Source of the DNA: CBDAUN01 sp965200645
GTDB taxonomy: Bacteria; Pseudomonadota; Gammaproteobacteria; Arenicellales; JAJDZL01
DNA length: 64,000 nt
Assembly: GCA_965200645.1 (NCBI GenBank)
Contig: CBDAUN010000003.1
Location: 744,001-808,000, forward strand
Reading direction: 5' to 3'
Position 1 is the stretch's first letter; the number at the start of each line of letters is the position of its first letter. Under the pieces are notes generated by a model. The model had not been told where the DNA came from. It ran no database searches and saw nothing but the letters and a program-made list of their open reading frames with translations. Both the position numbers and the translations under genes were made by a program. This document shows positions 51,371 through 61,030 of this stretch, piece after piece.

Positions 51371-51680
51371 CCTCGGTCACATATTCTACATTACAAAAGC
51401 GGGTTTCGCCCGTCATGAATTTGCACCAGACTGGATCGTGGATTCGGGCGAGGGAACCTACCTGTTGGGTATTAGATACGGTCGCCTCGACTAGATTGCC
51501 CCATACTGCAAAAAGGCACCAGTCACCTTTTCAATCAGCCCTAGAACAAAATTAGGCTGAGCATGCGAAACTACATGCTCAAACCCAATCGTTAGGACTT
51601 AGGCGCTTCCTATGTATGGTAAGCGCAGACTTATACTTTAATGATCTTAGCGTAATCGCTAACTATCAATATTTCAAAAA
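51371..51680. other. Unassigned stretch upstream of the decayed XRE gene
   Basis: About 310 bp without a recognised gene. The minus strand has a 60-codon open stretch (around DWCLFAVWGNLVEATV and WCKFMTGETRFCNVEYV) that reads like coding DNA but matches no family I know. A hairpin of 7-bp arms (GAGCATG 51559-51565, CATGCTC 51574-51580) lies nearby. This may be part of the same decayed element. Confidence 0.35.
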
Positions 51681-52121
51681 CTAGTCAATGCTGATTGATA
51701 CGGTTTTGTGATCTGCTGTCTGTTTTGGGATGGTCAGATTCAGAATACCGTCATCGTAACTTGCACTAATGTTGTCTGCGTCAACAACAGTTGTAAACCG
51801 AATGTTACGTACGTAATTACCCATTCTCCTTTCATGCTGAACCCAGTGTCCACCTTCGCGAGCAACTCGTTCCACCTGAGCGTTGATTGTGACTGTATTT
51901 TCTGTACAGGAAATATTCAGGTTGGACTTTTCAACGCCAGGTATTTCTACGGCAGCATAAAACGATGACGAATCCTCGTAAATGTCTACCTCAGGAGTAA
52001 GTTCTCCTGAGCCTTCGCGCGGAGAATGGGGCTTCTGTCCCAGCAATTGTTGAAATAAGTTTTGTGGGTCATCCGGATAAATGTAATAACCCCCGAACGG
52101 GGAAGATATTTTTTGTGCCAT
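51681..52121 (-). CDS. Small heat shock protein Hsp20
   Basis: This is an alpha-crystallin family holdase of 146 residues. The alpha-crystallin domain runs from about 42 (PEVDIYEDSSSFYAAVEIPGVEKSNLNISCTENTVTINAQVERV) to the conserved ending SASYDDGILNLTIPK, with a short tail DHKTVSISID. The N-terminal arm is short. GAGGAAA lies before the ATG. No CIRCE or ROSE-type leader was obvious. Confidence 0.93.
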   Translation of the reverse strand: MAQKISSPFGGYYIYPDDPQNLFQQLLGQKPHSPREGSGELTPEVDIYEDSSSFYAAVEIPGVEKSNLNISCTENTVTINAQVERVAREGGHWVQHERRMGNYVRNIRFTTVVDADNISASYDDGILNLTIPKQTADHKTVSISID

Positions 52122-52331
52122 TTCGCTTTCCTCGCTATAGGTATCGCACCGCAGTATCGATGTTTACTTGACGTGTTGTTTTATTTTAATGCACACTACG
52201 CCTCAGCCTAATCATACTGCACGAACGGCAAAAGTATTAAATTATTGTTTAGGATAATGCCTGTCATTATATTTACTTCACACACAACTAAGGCAAAATC
52301 CTTTTTCGAATGTCGTGAAAACGTGCCTCCG

Positions 52332-54917
52332 CTAACTGGAAATCCCCAACAGGCGTAGAAAATCAATTTCCGACAATATCGGAATTTCAAGTTTTCGGGC
52401 TTTTTCCGCTTTTGACCCTGGCTTTTCTCCTACAACCACGTAATCAGTATTTTTTGAAACTGTGTTCCCCACGGAAGCTCCAACTTCCAGCAATTTCTGC
52501 TTCGCTTCATCCCTTTTCAGTGTTTTCAATATTCCAGTTAGAACAAATTTCTTGTCCGAAAATTCGAGCTCCATCTGCAGTGGTAACTCAACTTCCCGAA
52601 TACACACACCGTTATCGATAAATCGTTTGATGAGGTCCTGGTGATATTCTTGGCCAAAGTAACTTACGATGCTCGCAGCGACAATCGGACCAATATCTTG
52701 AATTTCGCTAAGTCTCTCCTCGTTTGCAGCCATGACGAGGTCTAACGTTCTGAACGATTCTGCAAGTGCTATTGAAGTTGCCTCTCCTACCTGATCAATC
52801 CCGAGTGCAAACAGAAACTTCGCAAGAGAGACGTCTTTGCTTTCTTCGATGCTTTCGAGTAGATTTTTTGACTCTTTATCACCCAATATTGGCGAACTTA
52901 GAAGGCTTATCTTTTCCTCATAAGGCAGTTCGTCAAATTTTGGATGAAAATCCTTTACATCACTTCGTTGCTTGAGTAAGGTGATATTTTCAGTCTCGAA
53001 GTTAGTCTTGCTGATGTGAAACTCAGCACAAGAATCTTCTGACTTTTTGAAAATCGATGCATCCAAAGCAGCAGTCGCTTCCAAAAAGTTTTCACATTCA
53101 CGCAACCCCAATCTAAAATTTACCCATGTTGTTCTTCTATATTGCGCTGAAACCAAGTCTTGTGGCACCAATGTGAAGCCTTGATTGTTTGCAGTCTTCT
53201 CCATGAGTCGTTTTCTAAATTCTGTCATCTCAAGAATTGCATGCTGTTTGAACATAGTCACTTTGACAACACTAACTTCTTTCAAAGCTTCGATAATTAT
53301 TTGAATCCATTGGTCTGGTGTATGCAGTTTTATCCAATGATGATCGAAATGATTCACTAGTTTGTATTTCAAGTCTTGCTTGTTCAATCGATACAAGTCT
53401 GAAGCATCACGAACCAATCCTTTTTCGAGTAAAGACTTTATGATTTCAACACCAAGTCCATCAATGTTCATCGCGGTGCGTGAAGCAAAGTGAATAATTG
53501 TCTGCTTTCTTTGCTCTGGGCATGCCTGCCCGCCAGAACATCGAGCTACCGAATCGTCTTCATTCCTTAATATTGAAGAGTGGCAAAACGGGCAGTGTGT
53601 AGGAAATTTATAAGGCTGACTGGTTTTGGGTCGCTGTTCTAGTACAACTGAAAGTACCTGTGGGATAACGTCACCCGCACGCCTCACAATAACCGTATCT
53701 TCAATTCGAATATCCAAACGTCGTATTTCATCTTCGTTATGTAAAGTAGCGTTTGTTACATTCACACCCCCGACCATGACCTTTTTCAATCGAGCGACCG
53801 GAGTAACCGCTCCAGTACGTCCGATTTGAACATCTATACCTTCGACAACCGTTGTTCGTTCCTGCGCTGGAAACTTGTGCGCAACCGCCCATCGAGGTGC
53901 TCTCGTAACAAAACCGAGTTGTTCTTGTTCAGCAAATTTATTGACCTTATAGACGACACCATCGACTTCGAAAGGAAGGTCGTCCCGCTGACTCAACAAT
54001 TTGTCGTACAACTCAAGGCAGGCATTAATGCCTTTTACTACCTGGAAGTCTTGAAATGTCCGAAATCCCAATTCCTCAAGCAATTTCAAATGCTCGAAAT
54101 GGGATTCCATACTGTCTAGACCCTTCAGTTCTGCTATGGAATAGAAAATCGCGTCTAATCGCCTAGTACCAGTCACTTTTGGGTCAATCTGACGCAAACT
54201 TCCAGAAGCCGCATTGCGGGGATTGACGTATTCCTTCTTTTTGTTGTCGCGTTGACTTTGGTTCAATTGTTCAAATCCATCCAAGGTCATGTACACTTCA
54301 CCACGCACTTCCAGCGACGATGGGATTTTGGGGCCACGCAATACCAAAGGAATACTGCGAATTGTCTTAACGTTCCCCGTCACCAGTTCACCATCTTCTC
54401 CGTCGCCACGGGTAGCTCCTCTTGTTAATTCTCCGTTTTTGTACGACAGACTAATCGCTAAACCATCAATCTTTGGTTCTACAACATATTCAATCTCACC
54501 TACGTCTAACAGATTTGCAATCCTACGATCAAAGTTCAAGGCTTCTTCGCGACTAAAGACATTGTTCAGTGACAACATCGGAACGGAGTGACCCACTTTT
54601 TTGAAAGTGTCATCCCTCTTTGCGCCAATGCGCTTAGTAGGCGAATTTTGTTGGACTAGTTGTGGATAGCGTTCTTCGAGACGCAGCAACTCTTGGAACA
54701 AAGAGTCATAGTCAGCGTCGGGAATAGTCGGGGAGCTTAATGTGTAGTAGTTGTATGCGTGTTGATGAAGTTGGATACACAATTCATTGACGCGACCCCT
54801 AATCTCTTGAGGAATCTCTTTTTCGACACCTGCACCTGCCTTAGTGTTCAGGATAAAACACCTGGGAATTATCGTTATTCTTGGAAGAGCCAAATAATCG
54901 AATCGCTGTATCTCCAC
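52332..54917 (-). CDS. ligA: NAD-dependent DNA ligase LigA with a large insertion
   Basis: LigA seals nicks with NAD. Domain order is normal: the Ia region (NYYTLSSPTIPDADYDSLF), catalytic KIDG with Lys149, EVRGEVYM, an OB fold (VQIGRTGAVTPVARLKKVMVGGVNV), a four-Cys zinc finger (Cys 442, 445, 460, 466), helix-hairpin-helix motifs, and BRCT (KKFVLTGILKTLKRDEAKQKL to GISS). Typical LigA is near 670 residues; this one is 861. About 160 residues (517-680) lie between LYRLNKQDL and LLESIEESKD, where most ligases have only a short loop. The true start is unclear: the family N terminus begins near residue 33, and the GTG at 54917 lies inside zipA. Confidence 0.9.
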   Translation of the reverse strand: MEIQRFDYLALPRITIIPRCFILNTKAGAGVEKEIPQEIRGRVNELCIQLHQHAYNYYTLSSPTIPDADYDSLFQELLRLEERYPQLVQQNSPTKRIGAKRDDTFKKVGHSVPMLSLNNVFSREEALNFDRRIANLLDVGEIEYVVEPKIDGLAISLSYKNGELTRGATRGDGEDGELVTGNVKTIRSIPLVLRGPKIPSSLEVRGEVYMTLDGFEQLNQSQRDNKKKEYVNPRNAASGSLRQIDPKVTGTRRLDAIFYSIAELKGLDSMESHFEHLKLLEELGFRTFQDFQVVKGINACLELYDKLLSQRDDLPFEVDGVVYKVNKFAEQEQLGFVTRAPRWAVAHKFPAQERTTVVEGIDVQIGRTGAVTPVARLKKVMVGGVNVTNATLHNEDEIRRLDIRIEDTVIVRRAGDVIPQVLSVVLEQRPKTSQPYKFPTHCPFCHSSILRNEDDSVARCSGGQACPEQRKQTIIHFASRTAMNIDGLGVEIIKSLLEKGLVRDASDLYRLNKQDLKYKLVNHFDHHWIKLHTPDQWIQIIIEALKEVSVVKVTMFKQHAILEMTEFRKRLMEKTANNQGFTLVPQDLVSAQYRRTTWVNFRLGLRECENFLEATAALDASIFKKSEDSCAEFHISKTNFETENITLLKQRSDVKDFHPKFDELPYEEKISLLSSPILGDKESKNLLESIEESKDVSLAKFLFALGIDQVGEATSIALAESFRTLDLVMAANEERLSEIQDIGPIVAASIVSYFGQEYHQDLIKRFIDNGVCIREVELPLQMELEFSDKKFVLTGILKTLKRDEAKQKLLEVGASVGNTVSKNTDYVVVGEKPGSKAEKARKLEIPILSEIDFLRLLGISS

Positions 54918-56601
54918 CAGGTGCTATTCCACGTCGAATCATTTCTGAACCGAATTTTTCTATTTCCGTTAGCATCAAGGAAATTTGAGCACGATCGATA
55001 CTCGCTAAATTTCGATCGCAGATTTCTGCATCCAATCGGTCAGCGAGTTCTTCAGCCGCATCCAACATTTGTGCAACTGCTTTCCCAGGATTTTTCACGC
55101 AAGGAATATTGCTGCTCAACACTAATAATTGGCTTAATACGTCATTATTCACCACTGCTGAGATTAAGTGCCCCCCGGCATCGGAATTCAACAATTCAAA
55201 TGGCGGAATCTCTTTATCTGAGCTATCTTTAAAAAACACTCCACTGGCTCTTTGTTGGAATCCACACTCCTTGGCGATGTAATTTAAACCTCTTTCAGTT
55301 AATGGTGGTCCCGCAATTGAGAGCACAACGACAGCTTCATTGCGCATAAATTCAATTTCTCTTGCGAGTACGTTAGCTTCTCTTACAAATTCATTAGCGG
55401 GCATGGAAAACTGATAATTCCGTGACAGCGTAGAGGCCATTTGCAATACCAAATTCTGAAACCAAATGCTCTCTTCAGATTTAATTGGACCTTCATGATC
55501 AACCAACTGCATGGTCAAATAAAGGTCAGAATACATAGCAAATTGTTCGTCTTCCTCAATGTTGTAAATATTGTTGTCATTTGGATTAACACCCAATAGG
55601 TTATGTGGTTTCCTTAATTTTGTTTCACACTGTCGGTATGCTGAAAGCACCTCAATTCGTGATACCACTCTGTGTTCGCCAGGCAACCACGCAATAGCGT
55701 CGATATTGCGGTCTTTCGATTTCTTTAGTTTGAAGTACTGCAGTTGATTATTGGCTTCCAGCTCCACACTGCCAGATCTAAACGTATACGGAACTGTAGC
55801 ATCTACTTGATCAGGAAGTTCTTTGTTTTCATCACCTTGTGCACTACCTGTTGGCTTCGTGTCGTTGCCGTTGCGTTGAAATAATTCGGTTTGAAATGGG
55901 GTCGAAGGCTCTTCGATATATTGTGGTATCTTTGGCTCTTTGCGGCCAAAAGCGACTTTGTCTTGCGCAACTTCAAACTGCTCCCGCTCAGGCTCTTCAT
56001 TAGACTCATCAAAGCTTTGCAGCTCTTGCACACTTTCCGATTGCGCTTCGAATTGAGTAACTTCTTCAATTTCAGGGTCAGTAGACTGGGGTTCATCAAA
56101 AGTTGACAATTCATTCGCGACGTGCAGATGCTCAATTTCGTTCGCTTTCCAATTGTCAGCCATAACCACAGTCTGCTCAGTCTGAGGTTGAGTTTCAGTG
56201 TTAGCCTCGTGATTGTCAGATTCATGAGACTCCGCCATTGATTCATCCAAGAAAAGACGTGGTTCTGCCGAGTGCCGTAATTCAGTTTCGACTGCTGCAC
56301 CCTCATTCAACTGTGCTGCATTCGATGAATCTTCTTCATGGCCGAGATCATCTTGTGGACTGGGTGATGCAATTCTTGCTTCCCTCACTTCGCCTAACTG
56401 AACACCATCCTCACCAAAGTAACCGCCACTCTGTAACTTTACACCCTCATTTATTGGACTGGAATTGGGATGGGTAACGATTTCCTGATTTAGGTATCTT
56501 TTGCGCCGCATATTGAATCGGACCACACGTACCAGCCGTCCGACCGTCCAGACAATCGTAATCCCTGCCAAAACAACAATTGCGGTAACGACCATTTCCA
56601 T
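54841..56601 (-). CDS. zipA: Cell division protein ZipA with a long linker
   Basis: ZipA anchors FtsZ to the membrane at the division site. The 586-residue protein starts with one membrane helix (MVVTAIVVLAGITIVWTVGRLVRVV) followed by a basic stretch and a long acidic, Glu/Gln/Ser-rich linker to about residue 280, and ends with the FtsZ-binding domain (VVVLSIAGPPLTERGLNYIAKECGFQ to AEELADRLDAEICDRNLASIDRAQISLMLTEIEKF). E. coli ZipA is 328 residues. Its ATG overlaps the smc stop by one base, and ligA follows with overlap: the classical smc-zipA-ligA order. Confidence 0.88.
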   Translation of the reverse strand: MEMVVTAIVVLAGITIVWTVGRLVRVVRFNMRRKRYLNQEIVTHPNSSPINEGVKLQSGGYFGEDGVQLGEVREARIASPSPQDDLGHEEDSSNAAQLNEGAAVETELRHSAEPRLFLDESMAESHESDNHEANTETQPQTEQTVVMADNWKANEIEHLHVANELSTFDEPQSTDPEIEEVTQFEAQSESVQELQSFDESNEEPEREQFEVAQDKVAFGRKEPKIPQYIEEPSTPFQTELFQRNGNDTKPTGSAQGDENKELPDQVDATVPYTFRSGSVELEANNQLQYFKLKKSKDRNIDAIAWLPGEHRVVSRIEVLSAYRQCETKLRKPHNLLGVNPNDNNIYNIEEDEQFAMYSDLYLTMQLVDHEGPIKSEESIWFQNLVLQMASTLSRNYQFSMPANEFVREANVLAREIEFMRNEAVVVLSIAGPPLTERGLNYIAKECGFQQRASGVFFKDSSDKEIPPFELLNSDAGGHLISAVVNNDVLSQLLVLSSNIPCVKNPGKAVAQMLDAAEELADRLDAEICDRNLASIDRAQISLMLTEIEKFGSEMIRRGIAPGGDTAIRLFGSSKNNDNSQVFYPEH

Positions 56602-59600
56602 TAGGCCGCATACTCCTGTGCTTGCTCAAGACTCACTGAAAGCATCTGCGAAACGTTGGGTTCTGGCATTGCAACTCCGATGAGCATGTCGACCGCTTCC
56701 ATCGTTATTTTGTTGTGGGTTACCAACAGCATTTGTGTTCTATCGGATAAATTTCGCAAGTTTTCACAAAGTCTGTGTACGTTTTCATCGTCCAACGGAG
56801 CATCGATTTCATCGAGAAAACATACTGGTGATGGATTCAAAAGAAAAATTGACATAACCAAAGCTACCGCGGTTAGAGCCTTTTCACCGCCGGATAAGGC
56901 CTGTACGTTGTTGATACGTTTTCCTTTAGGTCGTGCGATCACTTTTATGCCGGCATTCTCCGGATAGGTGCCCATCAATTCTAACCGAGCCGTACCGCCT
57001 CCAGTTAGTTTCGGAAACATCTCCTGAAAATGACCGTTGACCGCTGCAAAAGTTGCCAAATACTGTTGTCTGGTTTCTCGATCAATCTTGGCAATACTCG
57101 ACTCCAACGTTGCCACCGCTTCCGCCAAGTCATCATGTTGCCGGTCCATATATTCTTTACGTACTAGTTCCTGCTGATATTCCTCTATTGCGGTCAAGTT
57201 TATTGACCCTGTATTCTCAATTTTTCTTTTCACCTTCTGCAGTCGTTCAGCAACATCTTGGACATCAAATTCTTCTCCAAGCAATTCAACCTGTTCTTGC
57301 GGGTCAGCTTGCTGAGAGGTGATGTTTTGAGTGATTACATCGATTTGAACGTTTAATCCTTTAAGTTCGAGTTGTTTATCATTGAATTTTGAGTTCACTT
57401 CTTCAAGAGTCACCAAATGCTGCAGCCGGTTTCTGTCTATTGCTACGTAATTTGCCTCCGCATCTTCCATGCGCCTTCGGGACTCCTTCAACCTGTCGGA
57501 CATTGATCGGCGTTCATCGAGCAAGCTTTCAAGTTTTTGTCTAAGTAGTGGCGTTTGGTCTTTTGCTGCCAACCTGGTTTTTACTTCTGACAGCGTAGAA
57601 TTCAATCTATCTTTTCTCTGTTTAAGGTCGATTATGGCAGACTCAGCGACGGCTCTTTGTGATCGCCAATGCATTACCTTCAACTCATACTGATGCTTTT
57701 GTTCAACTGTTTGATTTACCTGCTTGCGCAACTGTGCTACTGAAGACTTCAATTTTGCACACTCATCAACTTCGCGAATTCTTTCCAAGTCAAGACTGGT
57801 GTTTTTTTTCTCATACTGAGACAACTCCAGCCGTAATTGCTCAGCCTCAGTCTCCAATTTGATGTTGTCACTTTGCAATTGAGATATTTGATTTTGCGTT
57901 TGAATGCGCTGCAGGTTATCGGCATCCAGCTGAGCAGTTGCATTGGTTAATTTAAGCTGAAGATCCACTCTATCTTGAACTTGAGCATTCAGCCTTGAAC
58001 GAAGATCAGAAGATAATTGCTCCATCCCTTCTATCTGTGATCGATAACTTTCAATTTCCTTACGTTTTCTTTCCTGGTGCTTTTCGTGTGCCTCGACTAA
58101 CAGCTTAAGTTCACGAAGTTGCTTGCCAAGTTCCAGCACCCCTGCAGGCAGCTTCTTGTCAAGTTCGGGAGACATCCAATTGGAACCGATCAATGCACCT
58201 TGTGGCGTTACGATGACTTCACCGCTTTTGAGATCAGGACGTGCATTTATTGCATCATCTAGCGAATTCGCCGCGAAGATTCCAAATAACCATCCATCGA
58301 GCATCGCGTTGGGGCACGTTACATATTGAGTTAACGGAGTTAACCTTTCATTTGATACGCACCTGACCTGCCCCGAACTAACCAAGTACATGTCTGCGGA
58401 TAGTCCTGCCGATGAATCCAGTTCGATTGTATTGAGGTCATCTACAACAACTGCAGTAATCTTGTTTGCCAATACTCTGTCAAACGCTCGCTCCCATCCT
58501 TCGCTGACTTCCATCATCGAGGAAAGAGGGGGACACCCTTGAAGACCTCTTTGCTGCAGCCAAGCAGACACCTGTTTTGATTGCATTGAATCCATTTCAG
58601 CAATGCTACGCTCCAATGACAGCAAATGAACTTTGGTTTTCTGCGAGTCTTGTCGAAGCGTATCCAGTTCATCTAGATTTTGCTCCCTACAATGCCTCAG
58701 TCGTGCCAGTTCAAGCTCCGATTGTTCAAGTTCATCTTCAAGCCATTTGCAATTTTGTGTGCTTTGCACAACGCTTAGTTTAAGTTCGTCAATCTTTCCT
58801 GAGGTTTCAAATTCAGACTCCTCATCGATCGGACGTGACTGAAGGCCGGAAATGGTACTTTCATTTCGACTTCGCTCGCGATATGCCGCATCAATTTGCT
58901 GAGAAATTGCATCCTGTCGTCTTTGCGACTCCAAAAGTGACTGCACAATCTGTTCTGACCTTTCTAGAGATCCTGCGAGCTTTGCCTCCGATTCGGACAG
59001 TTCATCCTGTAGCTTTTCAAGATTGCCCGCTATCGAGTCAAATTGCTTCTCGTAGAGCTTCGAATGCTCGTCGGCAACTCTCTTGTTTTCCTTCTGAGTG
59101 CCAAGTGTGGCGCTTAGTTCAGAATTACTGCTTTGCAGGGAGTTCACAGCCTGTTCATCTTCCTGCCTGGCTCTTGCTACTTCCTCGAGTCGTCGCTCTG
59201 CAACCGCTATTTCCGAGTCCGTTCGATATTGTTCCAGTTCGACTCCACTGAGTGCACTTTGCAGTTCAAGCTGTTCTTTTCTGGCGTGTTCGAGTTTTGC
59301 TTGTATAGCAGATATTCCGGCATTTTGCTGTTCCTTATCAACAGCCATTCGGCTCAATTCAATCTCAATTGCCGCAATGGACTGCTTAAGTGAATTCCAG
59401 TCATGAGCCATAATTTGAAGTTGAAGACCGCGTTCCTTTTCTTTTAAATTTCTGAATCGCTTTGCAGCACCAGACTGGGATTTCAAACGGTTCAAATGAC
59501 GCTTCACTTCAGTACGCATATCGTCCAATCTGGCAAGATTATCACTAGTCGAACGCAGTTTGGAAATCGTCTCCTTTCGCTTTTCACGAAATCGGGAAAT

Positions 59601-60107
59601 CCCGGAAGCTTCTTCTATGAATCCTCCGATCTCTTCAGGCTTGGCTTCTACAATGCGGCTAATCATTCCTTGCTCAATAATGGAATAAGACCGTGCCCCA
59701 AACCCGGTGCCCCGAAAAAGTTGAGTTACATCCCGTCGGGTTGTTCGGGTTCCATTAATGTAGTATTCGGACCCGCCATCCCGGGTTAGTAAACGTCTAA
59801 CCGAGATTTCTGAATACTTTGCCCATACCCCAGGAGCCTTGCCAGATGTATTCTCAAACACCAACTCCACACTTGCCTGACCGGATGGCTTTCGACTTTC
59901 GGAACCGTTAAAGATAACGTCATCAAGAGTATCACCCCGTAAGTTTCGAGCCGAAGATTCACCGGATACCCAGCGAACAGCATCAATTATGTTCGACTTG
60001 CCGGACCCATTCGGACCAACAATACCGGCCAGGTGGGTGGACATGGAAATGGTAATAGGATCGACGAAGGATTTAAATCCTGCCAGTTTGATTCGACGCA
60101 ATCTCAT
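56601..60107 (-). CDS. smc: Chromosome segregation protein SMC
   Basis: SMC is the condensin ATPase. The 1168-residue protein starts MRLRRIKLAGFKSFVDPITI, the family N terminus, so the ATG at 60107 is preferred over a GTG nine codons upstream. Walker A is GPNGSGKSN at about 31-39. Two long coiled-coil arms flank a hinge around residues 500-640 (LQGCPPLSSMMEVSEGWERAFDRVLANK). The C-terminal head has the signature ALSGGEKALTAVALVMSIFL and Walker B VCFLDEIDAPLDDENV. It leads the smc-zipA-ligA block. Confidence 0.96.
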   Translation of the reverse strand: MRLRRIKLAGFKSFVDPITISMSTHLAGIVGPNGSGKSNIIDAVRWVSGESSARNLRGDTLDDVIFNGSESRKPSGQASVELVFENTSGKAPGVWAKYSEISVRRLLTRDGGSEYYINGTRTTRRDVTQLFRGTGFGARSYSIIEQGMISRIVEAKPEEIGGFIEEASGISRFREKRKETISKLRSTSDNLARLDDMRTEVKRHLNRLKSQSGAAKRFRNLKEKERGLQLQIMAHDWNSLKQSIAAIEIELSRMAVDKEQQNAGISAIQAKLEHARKEQLELQSALSGVELEQYRTDSEIAVAERRLEEVARARQEDEQAVNSLQSSNSELSATLGTQKENKRVADEHSKLYEKQFDSIAGNLEKLQDELSESEAKLAGSLERSEQIVQSLLESQRRQDAISQQIDAAYRERSRNESTISGLQSRPIDEESEFETSGKIDELKLSVVQSTQNCKWLEDELEQSELELARLRHCREQNLDELDTLRQDSQKTKVHLLSLERSIAEMDSMQSKQVSAWLQQRGLQGCPPLSSMMEVSEGWERAFDRVLANKITAVVVDDLNTIELDSSAGLSADMYLVSSGQVRCVSNERLTPLTQYVTCPNAMLDGWLFGIFAANSLDDAINARPDLKSGEVIVTPQGALIGSNWMSPELDKKLPAGVLELGKQLRELKLLVEAHEKHQERKRKEIESYRSQIEGMEQLSSDLRSRLNAQVQDRVDLQLKLTNATAQLDADNLQRIQTQNQISQLQSDNIKLETEAEQLRLELSQYEKKNTSLDLERIREVDECAKLKSSVAQLRKQVNQTVEQKHQYELKVMHWRSQRAVAESAIIDLKQRKDRLNSTLSEVKTRLAAKDQTPLLRQKLESLLDERRSMSDRLKESRRRMEDAEANYVAIDRNRLQHLVTLEEVNSKFNDKQLELKGLNVQIDVITQNITSQQADPQEQVELLGEEFDVQDVAERLQKVKRKIENTGSINLTAIEEYQQELVRKEYMDRQHDDLAEAVATLESSIAKIDRETRQQYLATFAAVNGHFQEMFPKLTGGGTARLELMGTYPENAGIKVIARPKGKRINNVQALSGGEKALTAVALVMSIFLLNPSPVCFLDEIDAPLDDENVHRLCENLRNLSDRTQMLLVTHNKITMEAVDMLIGVAMPEPNVSQMLSVSLEQAQEYAA

Positions 60108-60241
60108 TGATTTACGTAGGTCTAAGAAGGGCACAAAGCAGGTCGCAGGTAGAAGTACACTGCGAACTTAAGGTAAAGCCAAACGCTAGAGGTGATTTGC
60201 AGCACCTTTTTTAAGAATTTAATCGAATCAACGATGTTTTT

Positions 60242-60847
60242 CTAGTCTCGGGGAACCGTTTGTTCAATCGACGGTCGCTGCGTGACACGGTCGTGCCAAC
60301 TTTTCAGGTTGGGCCTTCCTTCACGCCAGTCTTCAGCAGAAAATCGAAAATCAAGATACTGCAACGCGCTGACAATGGTTATGTGGCCAATTGTAAATTC
60401 GGCACCAAGATCATCGACGGTCGCTTCTAGAGAGTCTAAAGTGCGTTGGACCGCGAACTGGTGGCGGGTAGCAACGGCAGCCGATTGCAGTTCTGCCGGC
60501 CGTCGACTTTCCAGAATTCTGCCAACCGCCGCTTCCATAATTCCATCGCCAAGCGCCTGCTGCCTAAGAGCCAACCATCTGGCATCAGAATTAGAAGGGA
60601 ACAGAGAACCACTACCGCAGTGTGAATCCAAATACTCACAAATCACGGGCGAGTCAAACAGGACTTCTCCATTTTCTAAAACCAACGCTGGTACTTTTCC
60701 GAGCGGGTTATTGTCGGGCAGGTCGGTATCGGGAGCCCATGGATTTGTGGCAATATTCTCAACTTGATCAGAAAGACCAGACTCAATGATTGTTATGGAG
60801 ACTTTGCGAACAAAAGGAGAAGTTGTCGAGTATCTTAGTTTAAGCAT
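60242..60847 (-). CDS. Glutathione S-transferase family protein
   Basis: This 201-residue protein has the GST thioredoxin-fold N domain: KLRYSTTSPFVRKVSITIIESGL, then NPLGKVPALVLENGEVLFDSPVICEYLDSH with the cis-Pro and the Glu/Asp-Ser pair that holds glutathione. The C-terminal helical domain ends in NLKSWHDRVTQRPSI. It is close to the E. coli YibF/YfcF-like short GSTs. The substrate is unknown. It is divergent from dksA. Confidence 0.88.
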   Translation of the reverse strand: MLKLRYSTTSPFVRKVSITIIESGLSDQVENIATNPWAPDTDLPDNNPLGKVPALVLENGEVLFDSPVICEYLDSHCGSGSLFPSNSDARWLALRQQALGDGIMEAAVGRILESRRPAELQSAAVATRHQFAVQRTLDSLEATVDDLGAEFTIGHITIVSALQYLDFRFSAEDWREGRPNLKSWHDRVTQRPSIEQTVPRD

Positions 60848-60917
60848 ATACGGTTACACAACAAAGGGAAAGTCGAAAAAATTAGGACGAAAATTGTATG
60901 AAGTAGTCGTATCAAAT

Positions 60918-60947
60918 TTGCACAAATTAATGCGTCTGTGATACTAT
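60918..60947 (+). promoter_or_regulatory. Candidate dksA promoter
   Basis: TTGCAC (60918-60923) and TACTAT (60942-60947) are 18 bases apart, about 85 bases upstream of the dksA ATG. The match to consensus is moderate. Confidence 0.35.
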
Positions 60948-61030
60948 TTCGCTTCAATATTCAGTGACTTGCAGGGCGAATTCACAGCATTCATAAATGC
61001 CAATAAATTTTATCACAAAAACCCTATTCC

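Noticed and set aside
51559..51580. Hairpin as an hsp20 terminator
   Set aside because: On the minus strand it lies downstream of hsp20, but there is no T run after the stem, so it was left only as a note in the gap entry.
59786..60171. Small frames on both strands in the smc 5' region
   Set aside because: They overlap the conserved SMC ATPase head in other frames.
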